Shown in pieces: positions 21,601 to 32,973 of a DNA stretch of 64,000 nucleotides (position 1 is the stretch's first letter; the number at the start of each line of letters is the position of its first letter). A program made the translations under genes and the position numbers. Under the pieces are notes generated by a model. The model made no database searches and was not told the origin of the DNA. It worked only from the letters and a program-made list of their open reading frames with translations. Location of the stretch: contig JAYKKT010000046.1 in NCBI GenBank assembly GCA_036023115.1, forward strand, positions 3,621,001 through 3,685,000. The letters are read 5' to 3'. Source of the DNA: Brasenia schreberi (lineage: Eukaryota > Streptophyta > Magnoliopsida > Nymphaeales > Cabombaceae).

Positions 21601-24600
21601 CCATAAATTACTTATATTGAAACCAAAATTTCACGGCTGGAAAATAATCCAGATTAAACTTACCAAACAAGTTGGGGAAGTCTTTACACAACTAAGACAA
21701 CCTATACCACCAAGGTCAAGGTACTCAAACAAAGATCTAGAATACTATGCATCCACAAAGTGGATAGGCTGCCAAACCATAAGTCAGATAGAATTCAATG
21801 GATAAGGACAGCAGAAAGAGAAGGCCTGAATAGAATTTAAATAGAAAAAATAAAGGCAGATAGTTATCACTTTACCTTTTCTGCAAAATTTACCTCCCTC
21901 CTTAGTTTCTTGGCGATTGGAATTTATCACAGAAATCTGACCTCCTGAGCATGAGCAGATCTGAAGCACATGGAGTGACACATTTTGTAAGGATTTTCAA
22001 GTGGGAAATATGAAGAATTAATAAATAAATTATTACTAATCAAAATGCATGGCAAGATTACCAAAAAGTATAAAACAGGGAAGAGATTAGCAAAGGGAGA
22101 ACAATATTACATGACCTAGGGAGTAACTTCACAATGAAAACTAAACCTAAATCCATTTGAATTGGTGAAGTATTTTATAAGGAAAAAATGTCGCCATGAG
22201 AATGTCTGGAGGTGCACTTTAGAGAGTAAAAGTTTGTAGTTCATCAAAATTAATGGGAAAATCAGTGCTTTGTTTTTTACAAAATACAAGCATTTAGATT
22301 TTATTAAAAAAATGGATATGTGAGAACTCATTCCCACTTGATTTTCTTATTATCAGCAGTACCACTTACACTTTACTTTCTAACGTGCACGCCTACACTT
22401 CAGAGGAGCTGGATGCATCTTTATAGAAAGACAAGACAATTCATAAAGAGAAGCAGGGAAATGTGGCATTAGAATTACAGTAGCTAGGTAGAATTTAATG
22501 AAACCATCTACCAGAAAACATCAAAGCGTAAAAACATTTAAAAAAATATTCACTAAATAGAGTCAAGTAGCCCACACTGGATAAAATATACACTAGTATC
22601 AGTAAATCACATAAACTCTAAGTTCACTTATCAAATGAAGTATCTAATGCTTGTGACTCTAGTACCTAATGACAGCAATCATTTACTTAGCATACAGTTG
22701 TACAAGAATAGTAGAGACTATACTGAAAAATTGAAAAGGAATCAATCAAGTCTTTATTACAACGAACATTACAGGAAAAAAGTAATATACTTGCCACCTT
22801 AGCACATCTACAATTATCATATTGTCACACTTACAATGGATCAAGGATGTCACGCTTCCCATTCACTCCATAAATCTGGTATCACAGAAAAGATGCCAAA
22901 AAATTAGTCAACAAAATACATAACATTATTTTTTTACTGCTAACAATTAATACTTATTATTAATACTTATTTCGTACACCTACTCGTTCAGTCTTTAGAA
23001 ATATTTCCCAAATTAGCTTTACATTGAACCTCATCCTCAAACAACAATAATTTCAAAGTTTCCATTTCTACCTTGGCTTCCACAATTCATGATCAAGCGT
23101 ATTGTTATGGAATGGTACGTACAATAGATATTGTTTTTTGAATTATCCACTTACTATTATTGAATAACAATGAAGACCAATTTCTCTTTTTTTCTTTTTT
23201 TTCTTTTTTTTTACATGGAAACCAGTTTCAACTATAATAGGCACACCCACATAAATCAGAAAATCACGGGAAGGGAAAAAAAAAAAGAAGAAAAAAATAA
23301 GTAGGCAAAGAAACTACCTGAAAAAAATCAGAACAAAATTTTTTTTCCGGAAGTAGCACAGTCACCATCAAAGATGGATTGCAGAACATAACAACATGTA
23401 TTTCCACAGACAGAAGAATATATTATGGATTAATTAAAGCATCAATTGTCCATACCGTGTCCTACAACTGCATAATGTTAACCTCAATAGCAACTCCTTC
23501 ACCATAACTATGATAACCAAAGAGAAGCTTAAGAGTATTTCAACATCCAACTCATGTTATGACAATATTTATTAGCCTAGCTAATAGGTAGTATCATTAC
23601 CATGGTAAATAGTAAATCCAACCCAAAGTTCTTTTCAATATCTATGGATCTATTGAAGCTTAATTTTATCTAAGAGTAGGAATAAATGGAAGTCATTTTA
23701 TTCAAGACGAGAAATAGGACCTAAACATAGACTCCTGATTCCCTTTATCTTCTTTTTGATAAGTAGGGAGGAAGCTGCTGGTAATAGTTCTGGAGTTACT
23801 GAACCCTATTCTGGTTACTGATGCATAACTGCATAAGACACTCTTTGCACCAAGTGAGTCCCCTACAACAGCATGCCTTAAATGTTTTCAACTTGCATTT
23901 TCCTCAACTTGTAAGTTGTAGCGGCAATCTCTACGAGTGACATAGGTCATAAGTTGCAAAATTGATGATTAAAGTTTTCTTGTTTTATATTGAGAATTAC
24001 AACTGAAGAACTTTACCATCTGACTGGCTCAGAGGTTATGGTTGTTTTCGCCCGTTGCATCAGATTTCTCATCTTTTGTGCAACAACAACGTATGCTTGT
24101 TAGACATATTCCTTATATTACGAATTTTGAAAGATATAGAATTAATCTACCTGGCAAGGACCTTGGAATACCAAACGGTAGAACAGTGAATCAACGAACT
24201 CAAAACCTTCCATAAAGGCGACTAGAAACACCTCAAAGAGCTACCGAAGGGCACCATTACATTAATTTATGAACCATAATCTATGATCTGGAGGGTACAT
24301 ATTACATCCTTGTAGAAAATAACATTCTTTTCTACATGCAAGGTCCATTCCCGTATCGATCTTACAACATGAATTTGGATCAGTACAGGATCTGCAATAT
24401 GAGAGTATCCTGAGCCGTTCCATGTGTAAGCTTCGCCATAAACTCAAAAATGTGCTCTCAGAAATTAGACCACCAAGAGTCCAACGCACAACGGTCCACG
24501 CAAAAACCACGTTGGATCGCTCTGAATCACTAGCAAACTTCCACAGGATCACATTATGAACTCAAAACAACGCCATAATCATAAAAACCAAGCCTTTCAA

Positions 24601-24879
24601 CAAAACCACGCGTCAAAATCGTTCGTCGCCAAGAAACTCAATCTTTAAATGAAGCAAAAACCAAATCTAGTATATGAGTCAATACGAACGAAACAAACTA
24701 TAACAAGATCAAAAAGAAAGGAAACAATTAGGACAAAGTAAAGATTGAGGATAACAGATTACATACCCGCAAGTATCACACAGATTGGCGACACCGCCCG
24801 CCCGTAGCGGCCACCCGTTTCTCCATCGGTTCGTCGACGCCACCCCACAACTCGGATTCATGCACATCCTCGAATCCAT
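12625..24879 (-). CDS. VAL1/VAL2: VAL/HSI2-like B3-CW transcriptional repressor, B3 exons damaged
   Basis: Intact minus-strand exons: 24879-24767 ([22 protein letters not shown]-terminal zinc-finger start), 19021-18945 (end of B3, [14 protein letters not shown]), 18749-18324, 16608-16559, 16033-15920 (CW domain, [14 protein letters not shown], four Cys), 15544-15480 and 13424-12625. From 19021 onward they join in frame through GT-AG introns. The C-terminus carries the VAL-specific Cys cluster ([22 protein letters not shown]), a basic [14 protein letters not shown] and an EAR-type [12 protein letters not shown] proteins bind RY (CATGCA) elements through B3 and methylated H3K4 through CW, and recruit Polycomb and HDAC to shut off seed-maturation genes. 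Here the zinc-finger, pre-B3 and B3 exons (24.4-24.55 kb and 19.54-20.51 kb) carry frame-breaking indels, so a full B3 protein cannot be read. Family call very sure; functionality unsure; VAL1 versus VAL2 not resolved. Confidence 0.88.
13708..13774. repeat. Tandem duplication of a 29-30-bp unit
   Basis: The unit 'gagaacaaacttattgattc..agaagcat' occurs twice in a row, just upstream of the acceptor of the last VAL exon. It is intronic, with no function suggested. Confidence 0.85.
14615..14948. repeat. Tandem duplication, about 164-bp unit
   Basis: Two diverged head-to-tail copies lie in the last VAL intron. Each contains 'ttcttgcttca..gtggataaa', 'acattatagttgaatgt', 'ctgatcctgcctaaca' and 'ttttatgtgcata'. 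About one position in ten differs, so the duplication is old. The rest of the 13,425-15,479 intron shows no gene. Confidence 0.85.
16748..16822. repeat. 35-bp direct repeat
   Basis: The unit 'ctccagataatatagctcattttgtgagc' occurs twice in tandem without change, in the 16,609-18,323 intron of the VAL gene. The remainder of that intron holds no recognisable feature; a short 'ggatatattggccaatatatcc' palindrome lies near 17,288. Confidence 0.9.
19537..20508 (-). pseudogene. Frame-broken pre-B3 and B3-domain exons of the VAL gene
   Basis: VAL peptides can be read here only by changing frame repeatedly. About 20,185-20,508 gives [21 protein letters not shown], then [15 protein letters not shown], then [14 protein letters not shown]. 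About 19,977-20,068 gives [17 protein letters not shown] and then, in another frame, CAE. About 19,722-19,875 gives [11 protein letters not shown], then a shifted stop, then [20 protein letters not shown] through TPCIQ. 19,537-19,556 is a remnant of the next short exon. Most breaks are single-base gains or losses inside otherwise exact codons, for example 'gctctgtgctgag' where 'gcttgtgctgag' is expected. The donor after CIQ reads 'cagctaaaa', where GT is expected. Either recent decay or uncorrected sequencing errors would produce this. Confidence 0.75.
21853..21962 (-). other. Possible additional N-terminal VAL exon
   Basis: On the minus strand an acceptor-like 'gtgcttcag' and a donor-like 'aaaag|gtaaag' enclose about 100 nt that read [20 protein letters not shown]. 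Position and length suit one of the poorly conserved exons between the zinc finger and B3, but I cannot match the peptide. The rest of 20,700-24,390 is AT-rich intron-like sequence with no gene supported. Confidence 0.25.
24430..24545 (-). pseudogene. Frame-broken second exon (zinc finger) of the VAL gene
   Basis: The expected exon after CDTCG encodes the rest of the Cys-rich zinc finger ('GWRECSLCGKRLHCGC' type). The minus strand here shows its nucleotide skeleton, ending in ISESTF and a Gly/Ala-like tail, but the Cys codons fall in different frames. No single frame gives the zinc finger. The match is weaker than for the B3 exons, so this is inference from position and partial similarity. 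Confidence 0.4.
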
Positions 24880-25300
24880 CTTCGCACACCTCCCTTGCTC
24901 CCCTCACTCGAACATCAATCTTTTTGGGAAAAAGGCGCCATTTTGACTTAACGAAGACGAAAAGCAACGATTTTGGTCGACAACCAAAACTCGATTCTCA
25001 TCCGAAAAGCCAAAAATGAAGAAGCAAGAGACACCCATATCTTCTTTCCCCCGATCCCACCATTGCTTCCTTCGCACCCTTCCGAGACCCCAACTCTTCG
25101 CGAAGCCCCCGATTTCTCCTCCGTCCCCGGATCCGACGAGAGCGATATTTTCCAGACCGACGCCGTCCGAATCGCCGGCAATTGCTTCACGATCTAGCCG
25201 GCGATGAGGCGTGTGCATGCATGCACGCACGATCAAACTCTCGCTACAAGAAGCAAAGAGAGAACGAGCTTTTTTTTTCCTTTCTCTTTATAGCAGAAGA
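24880..25300 (-). promoter_or_regulatory. 5' leader and promoter region of the VAL gene
   Basis: GC-richer sequence lies just upstream of the ATG at 24,879 and contrasts with the AT-rich spacer beyond 25,300. Open frames on both strands (24,904-25,236 and 24,973-25,207) reflect the raised GC content and have no domain. An RY-like CATGCATGCA run lies at 25,215-25,226. B3 proteins of this class bind CATGCA, so self-binding is conceivable, but this is inference. Confidence 0.45.
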
Positions 25301-26340
25301 AAAATTACCCACCTGATTTTTTCTAGTCATAGAAAGCACGACTCATTGTCAGTCCAACGTAGACGATCGTAGGCTCGGACTTTCTTAATACCCATAATGC
25401 CTCTGATGAGATTCATAAATACGCTGATGCACGACCCGAGCCAGCCAAACGAGTCTTGTCGGCCCTTCGGCTTTTTTCTCATACCAATGAGTCAAGCTAA
25501 CCACTAGCCAAGCATCTTCTATTCAAACATATTCACAAACAGAGAGATTTATTTGAATATCTTTAAAGAAACAAAAATATTTCATTTATTTACCAATACC
25601 TTGATTGAATTGTTTAGCCGATAAATTAGCTATGAGAAAGTTTACAAGGACCCGACTAATCTAGTTCGAATACGATAGTAACAATCACTGAGCAAGCCGT
25701 TCGAACCAACCAAGCCTCTGTTAAGAATATCAAGCTTTCATGAGTTGAAACCAGCTTTACTGGTTTAAAACGAATTGCACACATGAACGATCGAGAGACA
25801 AGCCGAACCGTGATCGGCTAGGCTAGTTTACCTGCTTCTCAGCTCGGCTGATGGTCCATCTTCGCTCTCATCATTCTAGGGGTAATATAGTCATTGGGTG
25901 CGCCGACCCCGTTTTAGGGTTTCCTCGCGTGCAATTTTCCTACAATTGCGGCTACGGGTTTTGTACACTCTTCCACCTACTTTTATTACCGTTGAGTTTG
26001 GTCGGCTTCTCTCTGTTTCTCTTCTTCCCACAAATCTAGGGCAAAATTTGGGGGCGGATTTTCTCATTTGGACAGGCGTGGGCTTTGACCGTCAGAAGTT
26101 GGAGCATGGAATTTTGGGTTGCCCAGCTTCATACTTCAAATAATCAACTCCCATTATTGTGTTACTTGACCCTACACAAGAAACCTGAAAATCTCTTTTA
26201 CTCATCAAGAACCACAGTTGAGAATCAGCAGTGAATTTCAACATTTTCATGACTTGTTCTAACAAATATCTCGTTGCTATATATGTATATATATATATAT
26301 GAAGAACCTATCAATATGGTAACGTATGTTACAACACTCA
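25301..26340. other. Intergenic, no gene seen
   Basis: The spacer contains mixed low-copy sequence and a short TA run near 26,280-26,300. Open frames at 25,851-26,143 overlap in two phases and show no domain. Confidence 0.5.
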
Positions 26341-26455
26341 AATTGCACCAAGAGTGTTAGCCCAATGACAAGACTCTCTAGGGTTGTTACTGTTGGTGGG
26401 GAGTTTGATTCTGGGGGATATGTGTCTTAGGGTTCAGCCTCTTCTTGTAAAAAAA
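26341..26455 (+). mobile_element. tRNA-derived SINE, family 1, copy C
   Basis: Head 'gttagcccaatgacaagact', box B-like 'gagtttgattct' and end 'agcctcttcttgtaaaaaaa' run in the same order as the copy at 1,818-1,953. The box B core is weakened (TTTGATT), so it is probably inactive. The A-rich tail is at the expected 3' side. The spacer from 26,456 to 27,065 shows nothing else. Confidence 0.6.
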
Positions 26456-27065
26456 CAATGCTTGGATTAAGTTACAGAAAAGGAAAGATGACAACGAGAA
26501 AAGGAAAAGCAAGACTTATTTGACACTAAGTGACGTTGACTGCATGAAATCTTGTTCTTAGTTCATGGTGTGCTTTAACTTGCATTATATTAGTGTCGTG
26601 GAAAACCCACCCACCTCCATGATGACATAGAGAAGCTGGTGTATGCAAATCGTGTTGACTGTTTAACCAAAGGAAATGAAAGGTCTATAAATAAAACAGT
26701 GCACTAAAAGTTACTTTTTGTTTTACTGTTTATGGTACGTAGTTATTCGAAAATAAATTTTATTATTTTAATATGAATCATTTATCTCTTAATCGAATGA
26801 TAGACCAGTTTCTTTGATAATATATGTTGAAGGGCTCATGACTATTAGAGAAGCAATGAAGAAAAAAAAAGGCAAGCTTTTTTTTTAAGAGGGGTTGGCT
26901 GCATCTGTTCTTAATCGATATTTTGTTGCATTTTGCATCGTATTAGCAGTTAACTCCGAAATCCAACAGCATGTTTTATCTTCTATGCTCTCGATGAATT
27001 CTTCTGCCTGTTAAAGTATTTGTCATCTAGTGAATTTTTTTTTAGTTAATATGAAAACCTAAGTG

Positions 27066-27185
27066 TATCGCACAATGACTGGAAGCTCACCTAGCTTGGG
27101 GTCAATTCACAAGTTGAAGGTCTTGAGTTCGATTTTGAGGCCTGCCTCCTGTTTCAAACTCCCCATTTAACCCAACAAAAAAAAC
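27066..27185 (+). mobile_element. tRNA-derived SINE, family 2
   Basis: The plus strand carries a tRNA-like 'tggaagctcacctagctt' head, 'cacaagttgaaggtc', box B-like 'gagttcgattttgagg' and an A-rich end. The block 'cacaagttgaaagtcatgagttcgatac' recurs on the minus strand at 54,567-54,645 and in weaker form at 51,540-51,615. This points to a second Pol III-type family distinct from family 1. Confidence 0.45.
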
Positions 27186-27356
27186 TTAATGAGATCTTTT
27201 TTAGAAAAACCTTGGTGATATCTTATTACTTACGATCTTGACTAGTTAATCACTGTAAAGTTTGAAAAGATGGAGACGAGTTAAATTTACTGACACGGCC
27301 AGCATTTAATTGAAGGGCACATTGTTATGAGTGACCTTGTCATGACAATCATGATC

Positions 27357-27514
27357 CAATGGCGGATTCACTTTATTTAGGGTGAGGTTAGATATGTTTT
27401 AATCAAAAACTGTAAAATTTACGGGTCTGTCATTTTATATAGAAAAATATGTGTTGTGTGGACGTGAAATATAAGTACGTTTCATTTAAAAAAAATTCTT
27501 AAATCCGCTACTGA
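27357..27514. mobile_element. MITE with hAT-type ends
   Basis: The 158-bp element has imperfect terminal inverted repeats: 'caatggcggattca' at the left and 'taaatccgctactg' at the right. The interior 'agggtgaggttagatatgtttt' and 'acgtgaaatataagta' resembles the MITE at 28,194. The flanking 8 bp do not match, so the target duplication has decayed or the edges are slightly off. Confidence 0.55.
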
Positions 27515-28185
27515 ATGCTTTCATGCATGCAAGCCGAGGTAACATCGATTGTCATGCATCAAATGAACATGTCACAAATTCTCTTTGGTAGCATGGACCA
27601 TCACTTTCTTGTTTTCATTTTTTATTCTTAAATAAAAGATGTATTAAGGCATTCAAGGCAAATAGGGTTAACAAGGAACCAGTAGTTGCATGTCTAACGT
27701 AATAGTCTTGATATGATTCTGCCATTGACTTTTCGAGGAAGCAAAGATGAGGCAACCATTGCTTGCTTTTGTGTAGAAGCAAAGTTATATGACATTTGTG
27801 GGGGAAATGCATGTTATTCCAACCCATATTTTTCTAAGTTTGGAGAATGAATAGTGTTTGGAATTATGAAACATTACGTTGAGGCCTGTGACAGGAGACA
27901 TTTTTTCCTAACAATTACATGCAAATCATTACAGAATCTCTGAAGCCCGACGCCAATCACCAAACTTTCCTTATCTTTTTGTGGGTTTTGAAGGATGGAA
28001 AAGCTTTTCCTAAGAGTGACAGGGAAACAGTATCACATCATTTTCAGGGATTCAGATTCCCGGTACCAATGAGAATCCACAGTGAAAAGACCCTCTAATT
28101 GCTAACTAGCTAGAAGATCAGAGTTGGACATCCATGTTGTTCCCATTGAACAACCCAACTACCAGTGCAGGCTTTGGGGGCAAGG
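27515..28185. other. Intergenic, no gene seen
   Basis: No recognisable gene or repeat. The 70-aa minus-strand frame at 27,615-27,827 has no signature and no supporting context. Confidence 0.5.
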
Positions 28186-28459
28186 GTCCTAAGCAGTGGC
28201 GGACCCAAGAATTCTTTTCAGATGAGGCGTACTTATATTTGATATTCACCGAGCACTTGTATTTTCTCATATATATTTGTGAACCCAAAAAAATTTAGAC
28301 TTTAGATGAGGTGCATATTTCACCTTGTCCTAAAGTGTGAGACACACTCGTATTTCACGTTCATATAACACTTATATTTCTCTATATAAGAATTTTTCAA
28401 ATTTCGAGTGAAGCACATGTCTCACCTCGCCTTAAAGTGAGTCTACCACTGGTCCTAAG
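28186..28459. mobile_element. hAT-type MITE with perfect 8-bp target duplication
   Basis: The element occupies 28,194-28,451 (258 bp). It is bounded by exact 8-bp direct repeats GTCCTAAG at 28,186-28,193 and 28,452-28,459. The ends are inverted: 'cagtggcggac' at the left and 'gtctaccactg' at the right. An 8-bp duplication with CAGTGG-type ends is the hAT superfamily signature. The interior holds internally repeated 'gaggcgtacttatatttgat' / 'gaggtgcatatttcacctt' words and no coding sequence. Confidence 0.88.
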
Positions 28460-29607
28460 TTTGGTGTGGTACCAAGGGTGCAACTCTCTCTCTCTCTCTG
28501 TGTGCACGCACACACATGCACTTTTGTGTGTTTAGAACCTTGGAGAAGGTTGTTTGAAACTTGATCACATTAAACATCACCACGAAGTGCCAACTTTTGT
28601 GTTGTTCATGCGGGTCCACTCATATTGTCAAGTGCCTAAATTTTCAGTGGATTTAACAACCAAACTTCGATCATTCATGATTCTTGTTATGGACCCGCAT
28701 TCAACAAAAAACAACTCTTATTTTTTTAGGATGCCACAAAGGAAATAATTAATTTATCATGCATGTTTTGGCCTTATTAACTTGGAGAATTGATGTTAAT
28801 TAAGCAATTATCTTAGTGAGAATAAAATAAATATTTTATAAATGGTTGGTTGGTATGAGTAGTTGTACGTTGGTTTGTCAATTTCTCGATGTCAATGACT
28901 CTTATGTTAGTTGGCTTAGGCTTTACTCTTCTTCGCATGCTTTCATCAATTCATCCTTTGACCCTTTTGCTTGCTCTACAACTAAAATCCAAAACTCAAA
29001 CCAAAACAAAATGAGGGTAGGGGATAAAGGAATTTTAGTTGTCATCTAGTTCTATATTTTGGTATTATCGGAAGGCTGAAGCCAGATGCGTCCCGGCTTA
29101 CAGAAGTCAATGTCTATATTGTGTCATATTAGTATTTAATTTTATATCTGTCGAACATTTCTAAAGCTTTATTATATTATAATGTTCGTCATCTAATTTC
29201 TCATCCTTATTGAAAGTCCTTAACACTCTTTAAATCGAAATGACTTTAACTCTGTCTCTTGTACCACCTAACCAGCCCAGTTACGGTCGATTCAGCCAGT
29301 TTGGCTGGAAACCACCTAATGTGTCCACTCCCACCCATTAAAAGAATATGAAAATCAGCTAAATAGAATATAAATTAATCTCATCTAATCTGTGTGAATT
29401 GGCTTGAAAAAATACTGGCTTCTTGTATGATCAGGCGGATCTGTTCCTACTGAAACAGTATCAACTTCTTGTATTTAATTCTTCGCTCAACAGCATTTAC
29501 AGTGTATACGTGTGCAAGGGCAGTTTACTAATTAATTAACGAAAACCTACAAAAATGTACTTTCAGTAGTAAAATTCAATTTTGAAGAAAAGCTCTTAAA
29601 TGAAAGT
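28460..29607. other. Intergenic, no gene seen
   Basis: A CT/TG microsatellite patch lies at 28,484-28,512. A short piece of SINE family 2 ('gctgaagccagatgcgtcccgg', reverse orientation) lies near 29,072. No gene is supported. Confidence 0.45.
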
Positions 29608-29855
29608 AACGTAGTTCTTAAATTCGAGGGATTTCAGAAAATCATCTTGATTCTATCGGATGAGTGGGCATGTCAATGGTGAAAAGGATCGAATTATATA
29701 TATTATAATATAATATACAGAGAGAGAGAGAGGTAGTTCTTAATTTCTTGGGATTTCAGAAAACCACCTTATGAGTGGACATGTCAATAGTGAAAAGGAT
29801 CCAATTATATATATATATATATATTATAATATACATAGAGAGAGAGAGACCTGCA
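29608..29855. repeat. Tandem duplication with (TA)n(GA)n ends
   Basis: Two head-to-tail units of about 120 bp each contain 'gtagttcttaa', 'gggatttcagaaaa', 'gagtgg(g/a)catgtcaat' and 'gtgaaaaggatc'. Each unit ends in a TA run and then a GA run. The microsatellite at the junction suggests slippage or unequal exchange made the copy. Confidence 0.85.
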
Positions 29856-30365
29856 ACTTCAACTTATGGGAAACCACCTAGCGATTCCTGGTTGCTCAAA
29901 TTCTTTTTAGTTTTCTTTTCCCTCTAATCAATCATGTCTTCATTAGGGAATGCAGGCAATCTGAAATGGTACTCTTGCTTGGTTGTCTTGTCACTCAGCA
30001 TGGTGGCTGTGGGGATCGGTATTCCTTATGATATCACACATGAAGATCGAAACGAGGGACGATCTACTTGTTGACCCGAACAGCACCAAAAGTAAAAAGT
30101 CTTGCCGTGTCAATTCGAACAGTTGTTTTAAACAATATGGGAACGGTTTTCGATTTGACCCGTTGGTTAAATTATTGCAAACACTGATTGATAAATTTTC
30201 TTTTCCCATTCAAATCGCCAAAATCCGAGTGCTCTCTTTGAACCAGGATCAAACTCTGTTCCCTTCACGGTGACTCATCATTTGAGGCCGCTTGCTTTTC
30301 TATTAACGACAATAATATATATATTATAAAGAAAGGGAAGGTGTTTTACATAGTTTGCCCTGCCC

Positions 30366-30402
<37 letters not shown>

Positions 30403-30515
30403 CAGCTCATGAAAACCACCCTAGGTTGTACGACCCATAGTTTGCCTCACTACATAATCGAGTGGGGCAAATTTCGGCGACTCATCTCATGAAAACCACC
30501 CAAGGTTGTACGATC

Positions 30516-30577
<62 letters not shown>

Positions 30578-31130
30578 CTGTCTCATGTTTATCCTATTCT
30601 TGATAAACAGAAATTTATGAAAATAGTAAGCAGGTATGGATTCACTGTGGCATTGAGTATTCCCGGTCTAGGTTGGCGCTTAATTTCTTATAAGCTAAGT
30701 CAGACTTATATTATAATCCATTAGTCTCACTTCGAAGGCATGTGCACGGCACTGGGCACACGCAAAAGAATACAATTCAAATTCCATCACTATGCTTTCC
30801 AAGAAGAACTTTCCCCAAGTTGAATATCGAGTTCCTACCAAACAACTAAACTAATTAAACGGCATAGTTTCTTCTTCAGATTTCACAAATAAATGTAAGT
30901 GATCTTCTGTTAGTTCCTTTCTTTCTCTTGCATTTGCATGGAATCGACATTCTGAAGGCTCGGAACTTCCATTTTCCTTGGTCTGATTTTTGTGCACTCA
31001 ACTTGAACATAATTTTATGAATAATAAAGGGATAATTTCCATCATTCCCCGATACTTAGATTAGATTTTATAGTGAAAACATAAAACGAGACCAATTTTT
31101 TATGGTCTTTGGGCAATTAAATATATTCAT
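29856..31130. repeat. Intergenic with compound microsatellites
   Basis: (TA)n lies at about 30,369-30,398 and (TC)n(TA)n at about 30,519-30,572. A short direct repeat 'ctcatgaaaaccaccc.aggttgtacga' occurs at about 30,406-30,435 and 30,485-30,513. No gene is supported; the 96-aa frame at 29,983-30,273 has no domain. Confidence 0.6.
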
Positions 31131-31410
31131 ATAGAAGGATGACAATGGGGCGGGACGGGTTTTCACCCGACATGCACTGCACCCAAGAAAGCTCACTACC
31201 TCAGCCCGCACCCGACCTGCTAGAACCTGCACCACCACCACACGTGATAAAAACACGTCATAAAAAAATATCGTTTAAACAAAAGTTTAACTTAATATCA
31301 ATTATAAATCCCCGCCCTGTCCTGTGACGGTCACCTCTGCCTCACTGTAGGGCAGGTTCTCAACATTGAAATCCACGCCATGCAGGTGCAGGGCCGGGCA
31401 AGATTGCTAT
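31131..31410. mobile_element. Possible non-autonomous hAT-type element, G-rich family
   Basis: It begins 'ggatgacaatggggcgggac' and ends in 'gcagggccgggcaaga'. Runs of 'cccgacctgc' and 'cccgccctgtcc' lie in opposite orientation around an AT-rich middle. The style matches the better-defined element at 37,685-38,189. No target duplication was found, so the borders are approximate. Confidence 0.4.
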
Positions 31411-31967
31411 ATATGGTTAAGCTTTGTTGTGAAAGAATTTTAAAGCTGAAGAATATAATTAGCATGTCTCAACCACCATCAAGTATTTTTTTTTTTAAAA
31501 CTCTAAATTGTCTAAAAATTAATAAGAAGTCCAACCAAACCCTAAAAAACCCAACCACTTAATGAGCAATTGAGATGCAATTCGATATTAGAGTTGAACA
31601 GCAGCGTACTCTTTGAAGATTCTAAAAATTAATTAGAATTAAACATTGAAACTGAAAGTGTTTTGGCGTGCTGCAGCGATTGACAGAGGGGAGACATGCT
31701 TGTGAGCACCACAGGTTAGGAGGGGAGTGGTAGGTAGACCATGCTCTTCCTTGGTAGTAGGCCCACCACTCTCTCTCTCTCTCATATAAGACTAACCAAA
31801 GTATATGTATATACAGAGAGAGGTAGCTGTAAATGTCTAAACCAAATCCATGATTCATCTTTGATACGAACAATTGAGGTAACAAAGAAAAAACATTTAA
31901 TGCATGCATTAAATATAAAATATAAAAATATAATGATATTTTTAAGTTAAATCTCCATTTTTATCTC

Positions 31968-32008
<41 letters not shown>

Positions 32009-32438
32009 AATTAGTCATTGTACACATTCATATGTTCTTGTAAGGGATCACCCTTGCATTGCCAATCCCAAGCCCGGATAAAGGAGGAGGGTTGTGTTAG
32101 GCTTCCGACAACTAACATAAAATTTCGTCGGATTTTATAACATGTATTACAAAAATTATGAGCATGGCATCCCCGCCTGTTCTTATACATTGTCACTTGA
32201 AATTCAAATTTCAAAAACAAAAAAAATACCTTAATACTTTTTACAAGTAGATTAAATATATTCTTGCCTTTTGCTTTAAAGATCTCAAGTGATGATCTTG
32301 AAGATTGTACGGTTAAATTTTTTAAAAAGAAAGAGCATAAATGAGAGTGCACATAGACTATGCTCTCTCTCACCTCTCTAAGTCTCCCTCGTGCGTGTGT
32401 TATATGTATCCTGTTGAATTCAGCAAGAAGCAGGAGTG

Positions 32439-32485
<47 letters not shown>

Positions 32486-32973
32486 TCCTATACATTTTGA
32501 AAGTTGTGAGTTCTATCTTCTGGCCGCCACCTCCTCATTGCACCCAAAAAAGATGATTAACACAAAAGCCACAGACAAGGATTGGAACATGATAATGATT
32601 GGAAAAATGACAGTCAAATTGCTTCAGTTTTTACACCTCGATGATAAAAAAGGTAAACGCGTTAGCTATTGTACAATTTCAAGAACGCAATTCAAGCCCA
32701 TGCTGTTCTCATAATTTACACGGAAACAAAAGGAATGGGCAGAAAGATCAGTAGGAACTTGTTGCCACTTCCTTAAGAGCATAATAGTTCATGGTACACC
32801 GTTTTACAAGAACGCCATTTTAAATCAAGAATTTCCCTCTGCGCAGCGGCATTCGCATGAAGCTACAAGTTCAACAGTAACTGTACCATACTGCCGAACA
32901 GAATCGAGTAATGAACTTCAGTAATGGCGTACCAGGGAGCGCTCCATGATAATGCAGATCATATATATACAAT
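31411..32973. repeat. Spacer downstream of the PUB62-like gene with microsatellites
   Basis: (TA)n(GA)n occurs at 31,969-32,008 and again at 32,439-32,485. At 32,034-32,106 a plus-strand head fragment of the SINE-like element (see 39,310-39,515) reads 'taagggatcacccttgcatt..cccggataaaggaggaggg', without the RTE tail. The 3'UTR of the U-box gene should lie just below 32,974. No other gene is seen. Confidence 0.6.

Noticed and set aside
24904..25236. 110-aa ORF and overlapping frames upstream of the VAL start
   Set aside because: Raised GC content of the 5' region leaves all frames open; none matches the VAL N-terminus, which starts at 24,879.
29983..30273. 96-aa ORF in the 25-33 kb spacer
   Set aside because: No domain, no homologue known to me, overlapping open frame on the other strand.
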